From contig JAZAYU010000259.1 of assembly GCA_038501625.1 (NCBI GenBank), positions 62,001 through 126,000 on the forward strand: a stretch of 64,000 nucleotides of DNA. The letters run 5' to 3'. Below are positions 31,207 through 43,331 of the stretch, piece after piece. How positions within the stretch are numbered: the stretch's first letter is position 1; every line of letters starts with the position of its first letter. A program made the translations under genes and the position numbers. The DNA is from Corbicula japonica. Taxonomy: Eukaryota > Mollusca > Bivalvia > Venerida > Cyrenidae. Below the pieces are notes generated by a model. That model saw only the letters and a list, made by a program, of their open reading frames with translations, was not told where the DNA came from and did no database searches.

Positions 31207-32333
31207 AATAGGGTTGAGGTCTTAATTGTGGTCCGATCTTTCTGAAACTTTGTCAGATTGTTTATCTCATTGATATCTAGTCAAGTTTGAAACTGGGTCA
31301 TGCGACCTTGAAATCTAGGTCACTAGGTCAAATTCTATAAAATCTTGTCTGCACTCCAGTGGTCTTCATTTTGGTGCAATCTTCTTTAAACTTGGTCAGA
31401 ATGTTTATCTCAATGATATCTAGATCAAGTTCGTAACTGGGTCCCTTAAAACTAGGTCAGTATGTCAAATTAAGGAAAAAGCTTGTCTGCACTCTAGAGG
31501 TCTTAATTTTGGTTGGATCTTCTTCAAGCTTGGTCAGAAAGTATATTTCGATGATATCTAGGTCAAGTTTGATACTGGGTCATGTGACCTTGAAATCTAG
31601 GTAACTAGGTCAAATTATATAAAAATCTTGTCTGCACTCTAGCAGTCTCAATTTTGGTGTGATCTTCTTTAAACTTGGTCAGAATGTTTATCTCAATGAT
31701 GTCTAGATCAAGTTTGTACCTGGGTCATGTGACCCTTAAAACTAGGTCAGTAGGTCAATTTAAAGAAAAAGCTTGTCTGCACTGTTGAGTTCTTAATTTT
31801 GGTCCGATCTTTCTGAAACTTTGTCAGAATGTTTATCTCATTGATATCTAGGTCAAGTTTGAAACTGGGTCATGTGACCTTGAAATCTAGGTCACTAGGT
31901 CAAATTCTATAAAAATCTTGTCTGCACTCTAGTGGTCTTCATTTTGGTGCAATCTTCTTTAAACTTGGTCAGAATGTTTATCTCAATGATATCTAGATCA
32001 AGTTTGTAACTTGTTCATGTGACCCTTAAAACTAGATCAGTAGGTCAAATTAAGGAAAAAGCTTGTCTGCACTCTAGAGGTCTTAATTTTGGTTGGATCT
32101 TCTTCAAGCTTGGTCAGAAAGTATATTTCGATGATATCTAGGTCAAGTTTGAAACTGGGTTATGTGACCTTGAAATCAAGGTCACTAGGTCAAATTATAT
32201 AAAAATCTTGTCTGCACTCTAGCGGTCTTAATTTTGGTCGGATCTTCTTCAAACTTGGTCAGAATGTTTATCTCAATGATATCTAGGTCAAGTTTGACAG
32301 GTGAGCGATTAAGGGCCAAATTGCCCTCTTGTT
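31207..32333 (+). mobile_element. HINE-like tandem array (~143-bp unit), 5' end missing
   Basis: About eight units beginning GTCTTAATTTTGGTYGGATC and containing AAACTTGGTCAGAATGTTTA and GATATCTAGGTCAAGTTT. The 3' end shows CAGGTGAGCGATTA (the subterminal word of family 1), the hairpin AGGGC-CAAATT-GCCCT (32312-32327) and CTTGTT. The matching 5' terminus (GCTCACC hairpin) is absent; the array starts directly after the exon candidate. The same repeat follows the 5' end at 59794. Confidence 0.7.
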
Positions 32334-32639
32334 AAAGAATAAAATATAAAAATAACTGTTCTATTTATTGTCCAATTCTATTTGCATCATTTTATATATA
32401 CAAAGTATATAGCTGTCAAGTTTGACAGGTAAAGTGCATCTTGAGAAAATCCCCAGCACTGATTTGGATTGCCTTCACTTGATTTGTATATACTACACTG
32501 ACTTCTAAAAATAGATTTGACCTCTTTCACCGGAAAACCGAGATAATCGCTGGAATGAAATAAACATACTTTAGGTAAGGCCATGTGAACACCAAAACAT
32601 AAAAACAAAAATGTAACTTTAACTTTTTATATAACTTTG
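32334..32639. other. Unique AT-rich sequence
   Basis: Nothing recognised. Two copies of CAAGTTTGACAGGT (ends near 32301 and 32429) suggest a small duplication around the HINE end. The minus open frame at 32387-32608 has no domain. Confidence 0.4.
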
Positions 32640-33255
32640 CTAACCAAATGTTTTTAGTGATTCGGATTGCCTACACAAACTGTACCCCAAACCATACCCC
32701 AAACTACCCCAAACCATACCCCAAACTACCCCAAACCACCCCAAACAAAATCAAATATTAGGTTGTGATAATTAAATAAGTCCATATGAAATAAGGACTT
32801 GTGAGCTCAAGTTTAAAATCAGTGTTAAACTTGTTGCCTCTGTAGCAAAATATACATCAAAATTTTATTAAATGACATGACTGGCCTTAAATAAGTATGA
32901 CACATAGTGAGTGTGAAATACCCCAAACCACATCTACAGTGTTTACCTCAAACCACTTGAAATCGACTACATTTAATATTTTAAGTGTTATAATCAGATT
33001 ACAGGTAAAATGCATGGCTTGTTGGTGAAGTTTAACACCCCCCCCCCCCCCCCCCCCCCAAAAAAAATATATTATTTTCAATGCGTATTATTAAAATATA
33101 ATTATAGAGGCAACAAGTTTAACACTGATTTTTATACTAGAGCTCACAAGTCCTTATTTCATATGGACTTATTTAATTATCACAACCTTATATTGGATTT
33201 CGTTTGGGGTGTGGTTTGGGGTAGTTGGGGTATTAGAACATCCCATTCTAATTGG
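32640..33255. mobile_element. Foldback element with long inverted arms and CCCCAAA tracts
   Basis: Left arm (about 32690-32845) and right arm (about 33103-33234) are inverted copies over about 130 bp, including GTTGTGATAATTAAATAAGT, CATATGAAATAAGGACTTGT and AACTTGTTGCCTCT. Both outer flanks carry ACCCCAAACC repeats (32683-32745; inverse at 33203-33232). The loop holds a run of 22 C (33038-33059). No coding sequence. A ~80-bp derivative with both ends but no middle is at 30092-30175. Confidence 0.8.
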
Positions 33256-34089
33256 AATTATTTCAATAAATAATGATTCTAATTTAGTGGTGAGGGTCCC
33301 TTGACGATTCCAAAGAAATTTGATGACGTCTTGCGAAATAATGAAATAAGTGGTAGTGTATCTTAAGAAATAAATAAGTTTAGTGTGTAACCATATTTTA
33401 TTTTACGGCTGTATTTTATTTTAAACCTGTAAACATTAATATTATTTTTATATTTAAATAAATACCATTGCTATTTATTATCGCAGCTGTAAACTGTAAT
33501 TTTGGAAAGGGTTACGAGTTGACTAAGGTAGCTCATGTATCAACATAATATTTACTAAGAATTGACAGAGTTCCACATATCTATGTCAAAGCTATCTATT
33601 ATGGAAATATGACTACATAACTAATTAACGTTGGTAATAGAGTTGCGTCGATAATTAAGAGTTCAAGTATATACAGTAGCCATCCCGTTTGTACTCGATT
33701 TGTTTTTTAGATATTCAACAGCATAAGCTGCTTATCTTATTTTGATACTCCTTGAAAAATGTCTTCAATAATACTTATACTAACACATACCATACATTAT
33801 TTTTTGTTCTAATTATTTATACAGCCATTGCAAGAGGTATAAACACATGACAAAAAATGGGATAATGGGGCGTTGAGTGGTTAAGTGGGTGGGTGGCTTG
33901 GAGGTGGGCAGGGATAGTGGGTAGATGGGTGTGGGATCAGGGGTATACAGGGTGGGTTGGTTGTAAAAACCCTACCAAAAAAAAACCTACAAGAGTAAAT
34001 TAAGTGTAATTTATTGATTTCTTAACTTGGGTCATGAAACTCCAGACTCACTCCCAAGTTTATATGAAGCCCATGTTTAAAATGTGCTT
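33256..34089. other. AT-rich sequence with a G-rich low-complexity stretch
   Basis: 33867-33960 is GGGT-rich (GTGGGTGGGTGGC and similar), G-quadruplex-capable on the plus strand. The rest is AT-rich with no gene or element recognised. Confidence 0.45.
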
Positions 34090-34150
34090 AAATATGTCTG
34101 ACTATTTGAATAGTCGAGCATGCAGTCGTTTCCGACTGGCTTTTGTTTAT
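34090..34150 (+). mobile_element. Solo 3' end of a family-2 HINE
   Basis: TTTGAATAGTCGAGCATGC followed by the hairpin CAGTCG-TTT-CGACTG and GCTTTTGTTT. This matches the right terminus of the element at 23339-25213 (TTCGAATAGTCGAGC, hairpin, TCTTGT). The 5' part is gone. Confidence 0.65.
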
Positions 34151-36054
34151 TTACCTGTTGTGTAAATTGTTTCATAAATATTGTCAGTGACATAACTGAT
34201 TAATAATTGAAAAAATTAATTTAGAATTTTCATGTGAAAACTGTGTCATTCACTGATCAGTATGGATACAGTATTTTCTGTGACTGATAAAAAAGTATTT
34301 AAAGTTTAAAGTTTAAACAAACTATTTGTATTTGTCACAATATATCATTTATATAATTAAGTCATCAAATCATAGCAGCCTTATAAACCTTTAAAATGTA
34401 TTAAAGTAATGTAATTGAATGTAATTGGTTTAATTGCATGTACTTTTTAAAATAATAATCAAATTACAATTACAAGTAATTGAAAAATGTTCGATTACAA
34501 ATTATAGTAAATGACATGTAAAATAGTAATTGGTTACTCTCAAAATGACAATTATGATTACATTATTCAATTACCCCATGCTTGGTATTGAATTCAATGG
34601 AACTGTATTGGAAGATTCACTTTAAAATGAAATGCTTATGTTGTTAACACATTTTGTTTGATATAAAACTTCATATTTATTGTTCTTTTCATAAAGTATA
34701 AACACTGTGTAGGTATCGACTTCTGATTGCCTCAATCTACTTTGTTTAAGATAAACTCTCATTTTCAAAATTTGAAATCAAAACAAAATACATGAAAGTG
34801 AAGAGGAGAATTCACTCTTTCTGTTGGTATAATTTTGGTAATTATTCTAATTGTATAAATAGAAAATTGTATAAATAGAAAATGACCAAAAAAAGAAACG
34901 GGCCATCCGCTATCCCCCCAAATCCTCTACTGCCTTAACAACTGTACATGTAAACATGTATGGGAATTCTGTCTGAGGGGTGGTTTTACTCATGTAAAAT
35001 GGTATGTTGTTTGCTGGCCCCTTTTGCAGACTTTTTATACTTCTTTAACTCTGCATTTGATGATTATTCCAGCCAGTAATGCATAATTGATACTTAAGCT
35101 TCAGTTATGATTATCTCTTGCTTTTTACTGTGTTTTTAATTCATTTAACTTTTTGTATGTGATTTATTTTTCCTTATCACTAATCAAGAAAACATTATTT
35201 GCTAATTATCTTAGACGTATTGGTAAAATCTTGGTAGATTTGCTTGCTTATTTATTTTACATTGTTTAATATTTCACTAAACATAAAAATACCAAACTTT
35301 GTATAGATCTATAAAGCATGTTTAACCAGGTTTTCCGAAGGAAAAATCCTGGCCATTAGATTGGGGTACGTCGGCAGGCGGGCGGGCGCGCGTAAACAAT
35401 TTCTTGTCAGTAGTCAGTAATTGCATTTAGTGAATAACTAATGGCTTGAATAGTATGAACTTTCAGCGGACATTTTTAAAATTAATGTGACATAAAGATT
35501 TTAGCCACAAATATTTTATTTGATTTAAAAAAAAATGTGTTTAAAAGTCTTGTTACTTCATTAAAGTAATGTAACTGACTGTTGACTTTACTTTTTATAA
35601 AAAAAGGTAAAGGTATATAAGAACATTTAAAATAAACCATGATTCGACACGCTTTAGAAAATCTCACTTATTTTTGCTCAAATCTCACTTAAAAATGTCA
35701 CCAGTCTCACTTAATTATTTTTCGATACCTGGCATGTATGCCCCAAAGGTTGTCCTTATTCTGTAATTTAGCGGAAGTAATGATATTTAACGACAAAATA
35801 AAGACTTATATCAATTACCAGTTAACTAATGATAAGATTTCCATTTGTCGTTAGCTATTTATAGAATTTGTCGTTGTAATGATAAAGTCTATCTGTCGTT
35901 GTCATTATCGTTATAATATAAAAATATTATAAATATATTGCATGAGTAATGTCATATCGATCTGTACCCATATTCTCCGGATTTGGTCTGATCTTGCATT
36001 GACTGATGGTGTTCCTTTCTTCATCGTCTAGTATCCTTTCACCATATATACGTC
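34151..36054. other. AT-rich sequence with element fragments
   Basis: 34390-34590 is full of GTAATTG/CAATTAC words and ends TTCAATTACCCCATGCTTGG, resembling a hAT-type terminus (compare 43782 and 48990-49190). 35325-35420 has a HINE-like 5' end: CAGGTTTTCCGAAGG with hairpin partner AAATCCTGG, then GGCGGGCGGGCGCGCG. No gene recognised. Confidence 0.45.
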
Positions 36055-36165
36055 AATGTATACTGTACATTAAACAGTGCCAAATAAGAAGACAGAGTAT
36101 GTCGGGAATATGGTGCGACATCGTGCGACGTCGCGCCATATTCCCGACATACTCCGGGCCTAGAA
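36055..36165. repeat. 25-bp-stem hairpin repeat bordering the BEL element, copy 1
   Basis: AATGTATACTGTACATTAAAC leads into a 60-nt hairpin (36095-36154) with 25-bp arms (GAGTATGTCGGGAATATGG...) differing by one G:T pair and a 10-nt loop. A shortened copy with the same lead sequence is at 47333-47412, on the other side of the BEL/HINE complex. Confidence 0.85.
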
Positions 36166-36439
36166 ATGTAAGAGTCTAATGGACCTGAAAATTCTAAACA
36201 GAAACATTATTAAGATAAATGTATGCATAAGTGCATTAATTAATGTTCATAATGGATAGTTATTACTACAGATAAATTTACGGAAGTAACTTATTCACAT
36301 ACTTTAAATGTCTCTATTATTAGAACACAATAAATGTTTCTCAGCTTAATCACAGTGTTATTGAAAATATTTCACAAGTTATTAAAGTTTATTGCGACTT
36401 TCATAATATTTCCAATGGGTAGAGTTTAACTATCTGAAG
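36166..36439. other. AT-rich stretch, possibly BEL 3' LTR remnant
   Basis: Lies between the hairpin repeat and the end of BEL integrase coding. No convincing TG...CA LTR pair could be assigned. Confidence 0.3.
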
Positions 36440-37111
36440 TGTTGTCAGTCCTTGGTGTGTTCGTACTCTGGTGGCACGTACCCGTACATCGTTTCCTGTC
36501 ACAAGTTCATCGACCAGGGCGAGATTCCATTGGAAGCGTGGTGTGAAGTCATCCTTGATTTGGACAATGGTGCCAAATCTTATCGTCTGCTTGTTGTCTC
36601 CACTGTGGCGGTGGAACTCTCAGAGAGCTGTTAAATACTTGTTTCTCCATCGGTGCCAAAACTGTGTTAAGAGATGAGCATGTTGTTTTGAACGCTGTAC
36701 AAAGCTTTTGCGCTTGTTGCGTATGTTGACGTTAAGGTGGACATCATCCTGTATAAACAGTAGTGACGTCAGTCGGCAGCCATTCAACAGATGTGACGGT
36801 GTTAAAGGTTCAGGGTCATTTGCTGATGATGATAAGGTCTGTGGTCTATTGTTAATAATTGCTTCAACTTCTGTTATAATTATTTGAAGTGTCTGCATGT
36901 TAACACATGACAGGCCAAGAATTTTCTTTATCGTCGTCTTGGTTACACCAATGAGTCTCTCCCACCAGCAGCCATACCAAGGTGCTCTAGTGGGTATAAA
37001 TTTCCATTCAGTTCCTTTTTGGCTCAATGTTGTCTGTACGTACAGCGAGGTGAACATGTGTTTAAAATAGTTGGCCGCTGCGTGAAATGTCGTAGCATTG
37101 TCAGAAATCAT
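36440..37111 (-). pseudogene. BEL integrase C-terminal half and DUF5641-like tail
   Basis: Begins with ISDNATTF, holding the second catalytic Asp of the DDE integrase. RAPWYGCWWERLIGVTK follows with the catalytic Glu, then EAIINNRPQTL, LTPSHLLNG and FWHRWRNKYLTAL. One in-frame TGA follows near 36620. Coding sequence then continues (EFHRHSGDN, IVQIKDDFTPRFQWNLALV) to about 36440, the region called DUF5641 in BEL elements. Separated from the upstream half by a break at 37112-37126. Confidence 0.9.
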
Positions 37112-37126
37112 CAGACTAGGTAAAGA

Positions 37127-37917
37127 TCATCTGCGCGTAAAACGTCTAAAAGCCAGTAGAAACGATTCCCCGGACAGGTCGGGAACTATTTCCAGATGAA
37201 TAGCGCGTGTATTTGCACATGTAAAAAGGCATATGTAGGCTTTATTCGTAACTCTGTTTCTTTCTTTCAAATGTAGTGCGCCAGAAAAGTCTACGCCTGT
37301 TATAGTAAATGGTGGCTTGTCGTTAACTCTAATGGCCGGAAGTGGTGGAGGATCAGGTGCACGGTAAGCCTTTCCGGTTACTTTGCGGCAGACGACGCAT
37401 GAACGCAAGACTGTTTTGACGTACTGTCTCATGGCTGGTACCCAGTAATGTTGACGAAGATGGGTACAAGTCTGGTTAATGCCGGCATGCAACTGGTGGT
37501 AATGAGCGTCCAATATAATGAGTCTTGTTAGATTTTTCTTGGCAGGCAGTAAGTAAGGAAATTTGGTTGTTCCGTGCAAAGGAGCATTATGTATTCTGCC
37601 GTCACATCTAATGTAGCCCTGTTCATCAAGATAAAGACGTAGTTGTCTCACTATGGAAAGACATCGGCTGTCTTCATTAAGACAATCACGTCATTGTACA
37701 ACCAGTCTGAAAATCCTTAATCCACTTGTTCTGTGCATAAGTCAAGCCAGATCTTGTTAAGTGACCATAGCAACATTCAATTTGTGTGTGTCTACAATTT
37801 GAAATGAACCGGAACATGTAAGCTCTAACATGGATCAATCTCCAATAACTGTTGTAATAGGTCTGCTGGATAATCTTCTGTTCAGCAATACTTCCACTGA
37901 TAGTTGCCAGTAAGTTT
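37127..37917 (-). pseudogene. BEL integrase zinc finger and first half of DDE core
   Basis: 37651-37127 reads EQGYIRCDGRIHNAPL, the HHCC zinc finger (HYHQLHAGINQTCTHLRQHY... CVVC) and TITGVDFSGAL with the first catalytic Asp, ending in PDLSGESFLLAFRRF. 37917-37652 carries damaged connection sequence with several stops (LLNRRLSSRPITT, where intact relatives have LLTRG-like words). The family integrates DNA copies of the element. The HINE at 37918 interrupts the protein directly upstream. Confidence 0.9.
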
Positions 37918-38520
37918 TTAGCTCACCTGAGCACTTGTGCTCATGGTGAGCTTTTAGGATCGCCCTGTGTCCGTCGTGCGACGTGCATCGTCAATTTTTG
38001 CTTTAAACAACATCTCCTCTTAAACCCCTGGGCCAAAGTTGATGAAACTTGCCACGGATGTTCCTTGCATGAAGCTCTTCCAAAGTTGTTCAAAGAAATC
38101 AATTCCATGCAGAACTCTGGTTGCCATGGCAACCGAAAGGAAAAACTTTAAAAATCTTCTTGTCTGAAACCACAAGGCCTAAAGCTTAGATATTTGGCAT
38201 TTAGCATCCTCTGGTGGAACTCTACAAAGATTGTTCAAATTATTTCCCTGGGGTCAAAATTGGCCCCGCCCCAGGGGTCACTTCATTTTACATAGACTTA
38301 TATAGGAAAAACTTAAAAAATCTTCTTGTCTGAAACCACAAGGCCTAGAGCTAAGATATTTGGCATTTAGCACCCTCTAGTGGAACTCTACAAAGATTGT
38401 TAAAAAAATCCCTGGGGTCAAAATTGGCCCCGCCCCAGGTGTCACTTCATTTTATATAGACTTATATAGAAAAAACTTTAAAAATCTTCTTGTCTGAAAC
38501 CACAAGGCCTAGAGCTTAGA

Positions 38521-40746
38521 TTAGCAACCTAAGCTATTTTTTTAAACTTTATATATTTTAAAGATTTTAGATTCACTTGATAGGGCTTGAAAAAAGATTC
38601 ACAGAACAGTTTAAATTTTGAAAATATATGGAGTATAACCAAAGTTATGGCATTTTGAAGTCATGGATTTTTGGCACTTTTTAGACGCGATTTTGGCAGT
38701 TTTCGGTCTTTTATTCCAAAAAATCATGGCACCGAAATTTTAAGCACTTTCAGACTTTTCGCTGTAACTTTTTTAAAAATTAAGTTATTTTCTTGAAATT
38801 TTCCAGTCTTATCTAAAATTTTCTGCTGAATTCATTTCTGATATTAGTTTTGCTGTATCATGACAGCTCAGTTAAGTATTAAACATACAATGTCAACAAG
38901 AGCACAATTTTTTTTTACAAAATTTTAATTTTCGATCATCAATAACCCATGTTTTCCCATGACAGTATAAATATAGTTCTATTATAACAATCAACAAATA
39001 AACATTTCATGTAACAATTAATTTAACAATTCAGAATAGATTTATATTAATAATAAATAACTAAAACTTCTGTAACTTTCCAGAGAAAATGAACAATATG
39101 TTCCAAGTCGTATGTTTTTCACGGTTTACTTTGAACATTTATTTCTGCTTGCATCTGGGGAGTGGAAATGTTCTGTTGGAGTTAAACACTGAATTGCTTT
39201 ATGGAACAGGGCATGGTGGAAATCCTCAATAGTTTTAAATGTCTCATTTTTCTTTTTCTTTACAAACTTCTTCTGCAGCTCCACTGTGCATGAAATCTTT
39301 TTTTAATAATGTTGGGCACTTCAGTTCTGTTAGAATAGATAAGTCTCACGACAGCCAACCCAGTCTGCAACTTTTGTGTTTGCTAGATCATTATTTCTAG
39401 CAAACTGGGCTAACTCTATAACCACACCATTATTTATGTTTTCAGTTTGAGGAAGCACATTAGAAAATATATGTCCATTCTCCAGCAAAATATCTTGGCA
39501 AAATCAACCAGGCTGTTTGTTCTTTTCCATTAACATGTCCCTGTAATGCATCTGGAAAACAAAAAATATCAAACTATGATTAAGGGCGTTGATAAAAATA
39601 AAAAAAATAATGCAAAAGAGTTGAAATTTACGAACAATTAGCGTTTGCAACTAAAGACAATCATTAAAAGTTCATAAAAATGAGTTTAAGCGCTGTAAAC
39701 GGCATGACGAAATGCGGTACTAAAAATCGGGCAGTTCCGAATCGCCCATTATTTGTACCAAGTGCCGAGAGAGTTTCTAATTCATAAATCATAAATTTGA
39801 TATAAATATTGCAATTTTTAAAGAGAATTACAAATTAAAGTTCTCATGTATCAAACGGGACTTGTATTACGTTAAGACCGATTTGAAAATGACTGCGATT
39901 CGAAATTGCCCATCTATCGTCGTATGCAATTTGCAGGCCGTATACGGCGTATACAAAATTGTAAAATACGAGTGCCGGGAACATTAAATTTAAATAATTT
40001 GATAAAATTATTGTCAAAATTATTGTCAAGTCTTTAAATAAGTGTCAAATAATGATGTTTTATCGATTATTTCATGAACAATCGTGGAAATTTCGGCAAT
40101 TTATATTTATGCAAATTATCCAAAATGGCCGCCGCGGTATACGCGTGCGGCGATTCAAAAAAAACAACGTTGATGTCTTATTTCAAAACAGCGTGCGCAA
40201 GCCATTTCACGTCGGAAAATATTGATTTTGGTATCATTTAAAAGCTAATTATTTGCATTTTATACAAATAGTTGTCTTTATAATATTGACCTAAGGACTT
40301 TTCTACAAAACGGCCGAGACTTTGGACCTCCGTATCTTCTCCATTTTTTGTCGTAGAAATTAAAGACAAGCACCGTGATGAAGCCCAAGCTTTCATCTGA
40401 TTGGCCAGAAAATTTCATAAATATTCATAAAATAGCGTCTAACGCATGTATATTTGAATGAGGGCACCAATTAAAACACGCGGCCGAAATTCAGATCGTT
40501 ATCGGGAAGCGTGATAAGTCAAAAAATTCACTTACCTTTGTGTTTTAACAAATTACTTGTTCAAATTGTTTAAATCAATCTGAAAGTATTATACACCAAT
40601 AAAAAGAGAATTTAAAGACCTTTCTAAATATGTTAATCTTAATACATTCAGACAATTAAAACTTTGAAAAATAATAGTTTAAATACACACACCCCATAAT
40701 TTTGTGGAAGTGCTACATAAATTATTGGATTTTGTGGGGTTGCTAC
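38521..40746. mobile_element. Unclassified 2.2-kb insertion inside the HINE
   Basis: Interrupts a 166-bp unit exactly: ...AGAGCTTAGA | TTAGCAACC ... GGGGTTGCTAC | TTAGATATT. TTAGA is repeated on both sides (5-bp target duplication likely) and the ends are inverted over TAGCAACC/GGTTGCTA. The interior is AT-rich with CpG patches (40120-40200, ATGGCCGCCGCGG). It contains one exon-like coding remnant on the minus strand. Superfamily not identified. Confidence 0.7.
39125..39551 (-). pseudogene. Exon-like coding remnant, family unknown
   Basis: Minus strand: TTTTTTGTTTTCCAG acceptor at 39552-39566, then MHYRDMLMEKNKQPG. After a one-base shift follow ENGHIFSNVLPQTENINN, GVVIELAQFARNNDL, ANTKVADWVGCRETYLF, several stops, and further ETFKTIEDFHHALFHKAIQ. 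The long stretch with few stops looks like decayed coding sequence, perhaps from the transposase gene of the host insertion. No family is recognised. The acceptor suggests an intron-containing source. Confidence 0.45.
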
Positions 40747-43331
40747 TTAGATATTTGGCATTTAGCATCCTCTACTGGAACTCTACAAAGATTGTTCAAA
40801 TTATTAACCTGGGGTCAAAATTGGCCCCGCCCCAGGGGTCACTTCATTTTACATAGACTTATAAAGGAAAAACTTAAAAAATCTTCTTGTCTGAAACCAC
40901 AAGGCCTAGAGCTTAGATATTTGGCATTTAGCACCCTCTAGCAGAACTCTACAAAGATTATTCATATTATTTCCCTGGGGTCAAAATTGGCCCCGCCCCA
41001 GGTGTCACTTCATTTTATATAGACTTATATAGGAAAAACTTTAAAAATCTTCTTGTCTGAAACCACAAGGCCTAGAGCTTAGATATTTGGCATTTAGCAT
41101 CCTCTAGTGGAACTCTACAAAGATTGTTCAAATTATTTCCCTGGGGTCAAAATTGGCCCTGCCCCAGGGGTCACTTCATTTTACATAGACTTATATAGGA
41201 AAAACTTTAAAAATCTTCTTGTCTGAAACCACAAGGCCTAGAGCTTAGATATTTGGCATTTAGCATCCTCTACTGGAACTCTACAAAGATTGTTCAAATT
41301 ATTAACCTGGGGTCAAAATTGGCCCTGCCCCAGGGGTCACTTCATTTTACATAGACTTATATAGGAAAAACTTAAAAAATCTTCTTGTCTGAAACCACAA
41401 GGCCTAGAGCTTAGATATTTGGCATTTAGCACCCTCTAGCGGAACTCTACAAAGATTATTCATATTATTTCCCTGGGGTCAAAATTGGCCCCGCCCCAGG
41501 TGTCACTTCATTTTATATAGACTTATATAGGAAAAACTTTAAAAATCTTCTTGTCTGAAACCACAAGGCCTAGAGCTTAGATATTTGGCATTTAGCATCC
41601 TCTAGTGGAACTCTACAAAGATTGTTCAAATTATTTCCCTGGGGTCAAAATTGGCCCTGCCCCAGGGGTCACTTCATTTTACATAGACTTATATAGGAAA
41701 AACTTTAAAAATCTTCTTGTCTGAAACCACAAGGCCTAGAGCTTAGATATTTGGCATTTAGCACCCTCTAGTGAAACTCTACAAAGATTGTTCAAATTAT
41801 TTCCCTGGGGTCAAAATTGGCCCCGCCCCAGGGGTCACTTCATTTTTAATATAGACTTATATAGGAAACACTTTAAAAATCTTCTTGTCTGAAACCACAA
41901 GGCCTAGAGCTTAGATATTTGGCATTTAGCATCCTCTTGTGGAACTCTACAAAGATTGTTCAAATTATTTCCCTGGGGTCAAAATTGGCCCCGCCCCAGG
42001 GGGTCACTTCATTTTACATAGACTTATAAAGGAAATCTTTAAAAAGCTTCTTCTCACAAACCACAATGTGTACAGCTTAGATATTTTGTAAGTAGCATTG
42101 TCTAATGGATGTCTACTAAATTTGTTCAAATTATGTCCCCTGGGCCAAAATCTGCCACGCCCTAGGGTTCTCTTGGTTTACATATAGTTATATAGGAAAA
42201 ACATGAAAATCATTTTTCTCCAAAACTAATAGGACTAGATCTTAGATATTTGGTGCTAAGTATTGTGTAGAGACCCTTTATCAATTTTGTTCAAAAGTTG
42301 GCCCTGGGGTCAAAATTATCCCCGCCCCGCGGGCCCTTAATATGTGAAAAAGGCAAACTTTAAAAATCTTTCTCCTTGAAACCTCAATTCCTAAAGCTTA
42401 GATATTTGGTATGTAGCATTGTCTAGTGGATGTCTACCAAGTCTGTTCAAATTATGTCCCCTGGGCCAAAATTGGCCACGCCCCAGGGTTCTCTTAGTTT
42501 TCATTGATTTATATTGGAAAACATGAAAAATCATTTTTCTCCGAAACTAATAGGACTAGACCTCAGATATTTGGTGTTGAATATTGTGAAGAGACCCTTT
42601 ACCAACATTGTTTAAATGTAGGCCCTGGGGTCAAAATTGGCCCCGTCCTGGGGGCCCTTAATATGTAAAAAAGGAATACTTTAAAAATCTTCCTACTGGA
42701 AACCTCAATGCTTTAAGCTTACATATTTGGTAAGTAGCATTGTCTAGCGGATGTCTACCAAGTTTGTTAAAATAATGTCCTCTGGGCCGAAAATTGGCCA
42801 CCCCCAGGGTTCTCTTAGTTTATTTTGATTTATATAGGAAAACATGAAAAATCATTTTTCTCCGAAACTAATAGGACTAGACCTTAGATATTTGGTGTTG
42901 AGTATTGTGAAGAGACCCTTTACCAAAATTGTTTAAATGTTGGCCCTGGGGTCAATATTGGCTCCGCCCAGGGGGCCCTTAATATGTAAAATAGGCAATT
43001 TTTTAAAATCTTCTTACTGGAAACCTCAATGCCTTAAGCTTAGATATTTGGTATGTAGCATTGTCTAGTGGATATCTACCAAGTTTGTTCAAATTATGTC
43101 CCCTGGGCCAAAATTGGCCACCCCCAGGGTTCTCTTAGTTTACATTGATTTATATAGGAAAACATAAATAATCATTTTTCTCTGAAACTAATGCAACTAG
43201 ACCTTAGATATTTTGTGTTGAGTATTGTGAAGAGACCCTTTACCAGCATTATTTAAATGTAGGCCCTGGGGTAAAGCTGAGAGTACTTTTGTACTAAGGT
43301 GAGCGATATAGGGCCATGATGGCCCTCTTGT

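Larger units (their letters stand above)
37918..43331 (+). mobile_element. Family-1 HINE, 5.4 kb, inserted in BEL
   Basis: 5' end GCTCACCTGAGCACTTGTGC with stem partner GCTCATGGTGAGC, then CGTCCGTCGTGCG. 3' end AAGGTGAGCGATATA, hairpin AGGGCCATGATGGCCCT (43310-43326) and CTTGTTT. GCTCACCT and AGGTGAGC are subterminal inverted partners. The core is a 166-bp array (AGGCCTAGAG at 40902, 41068, 41234 ...), very uniform at 40747-42050, then a diverged dimeric form with 320-bp period (GAAGAGACCC at 42588, 42909, 43229). A second element is nested at 38521-40746. No coding. Confidence 0.8.

Noticed and set aside
40747..42050. CRISPR-like direct repeats
   Set aside because: The repeats are contiguous 166-bp units without unique spacers in an animal genome; they are a transposon core array.
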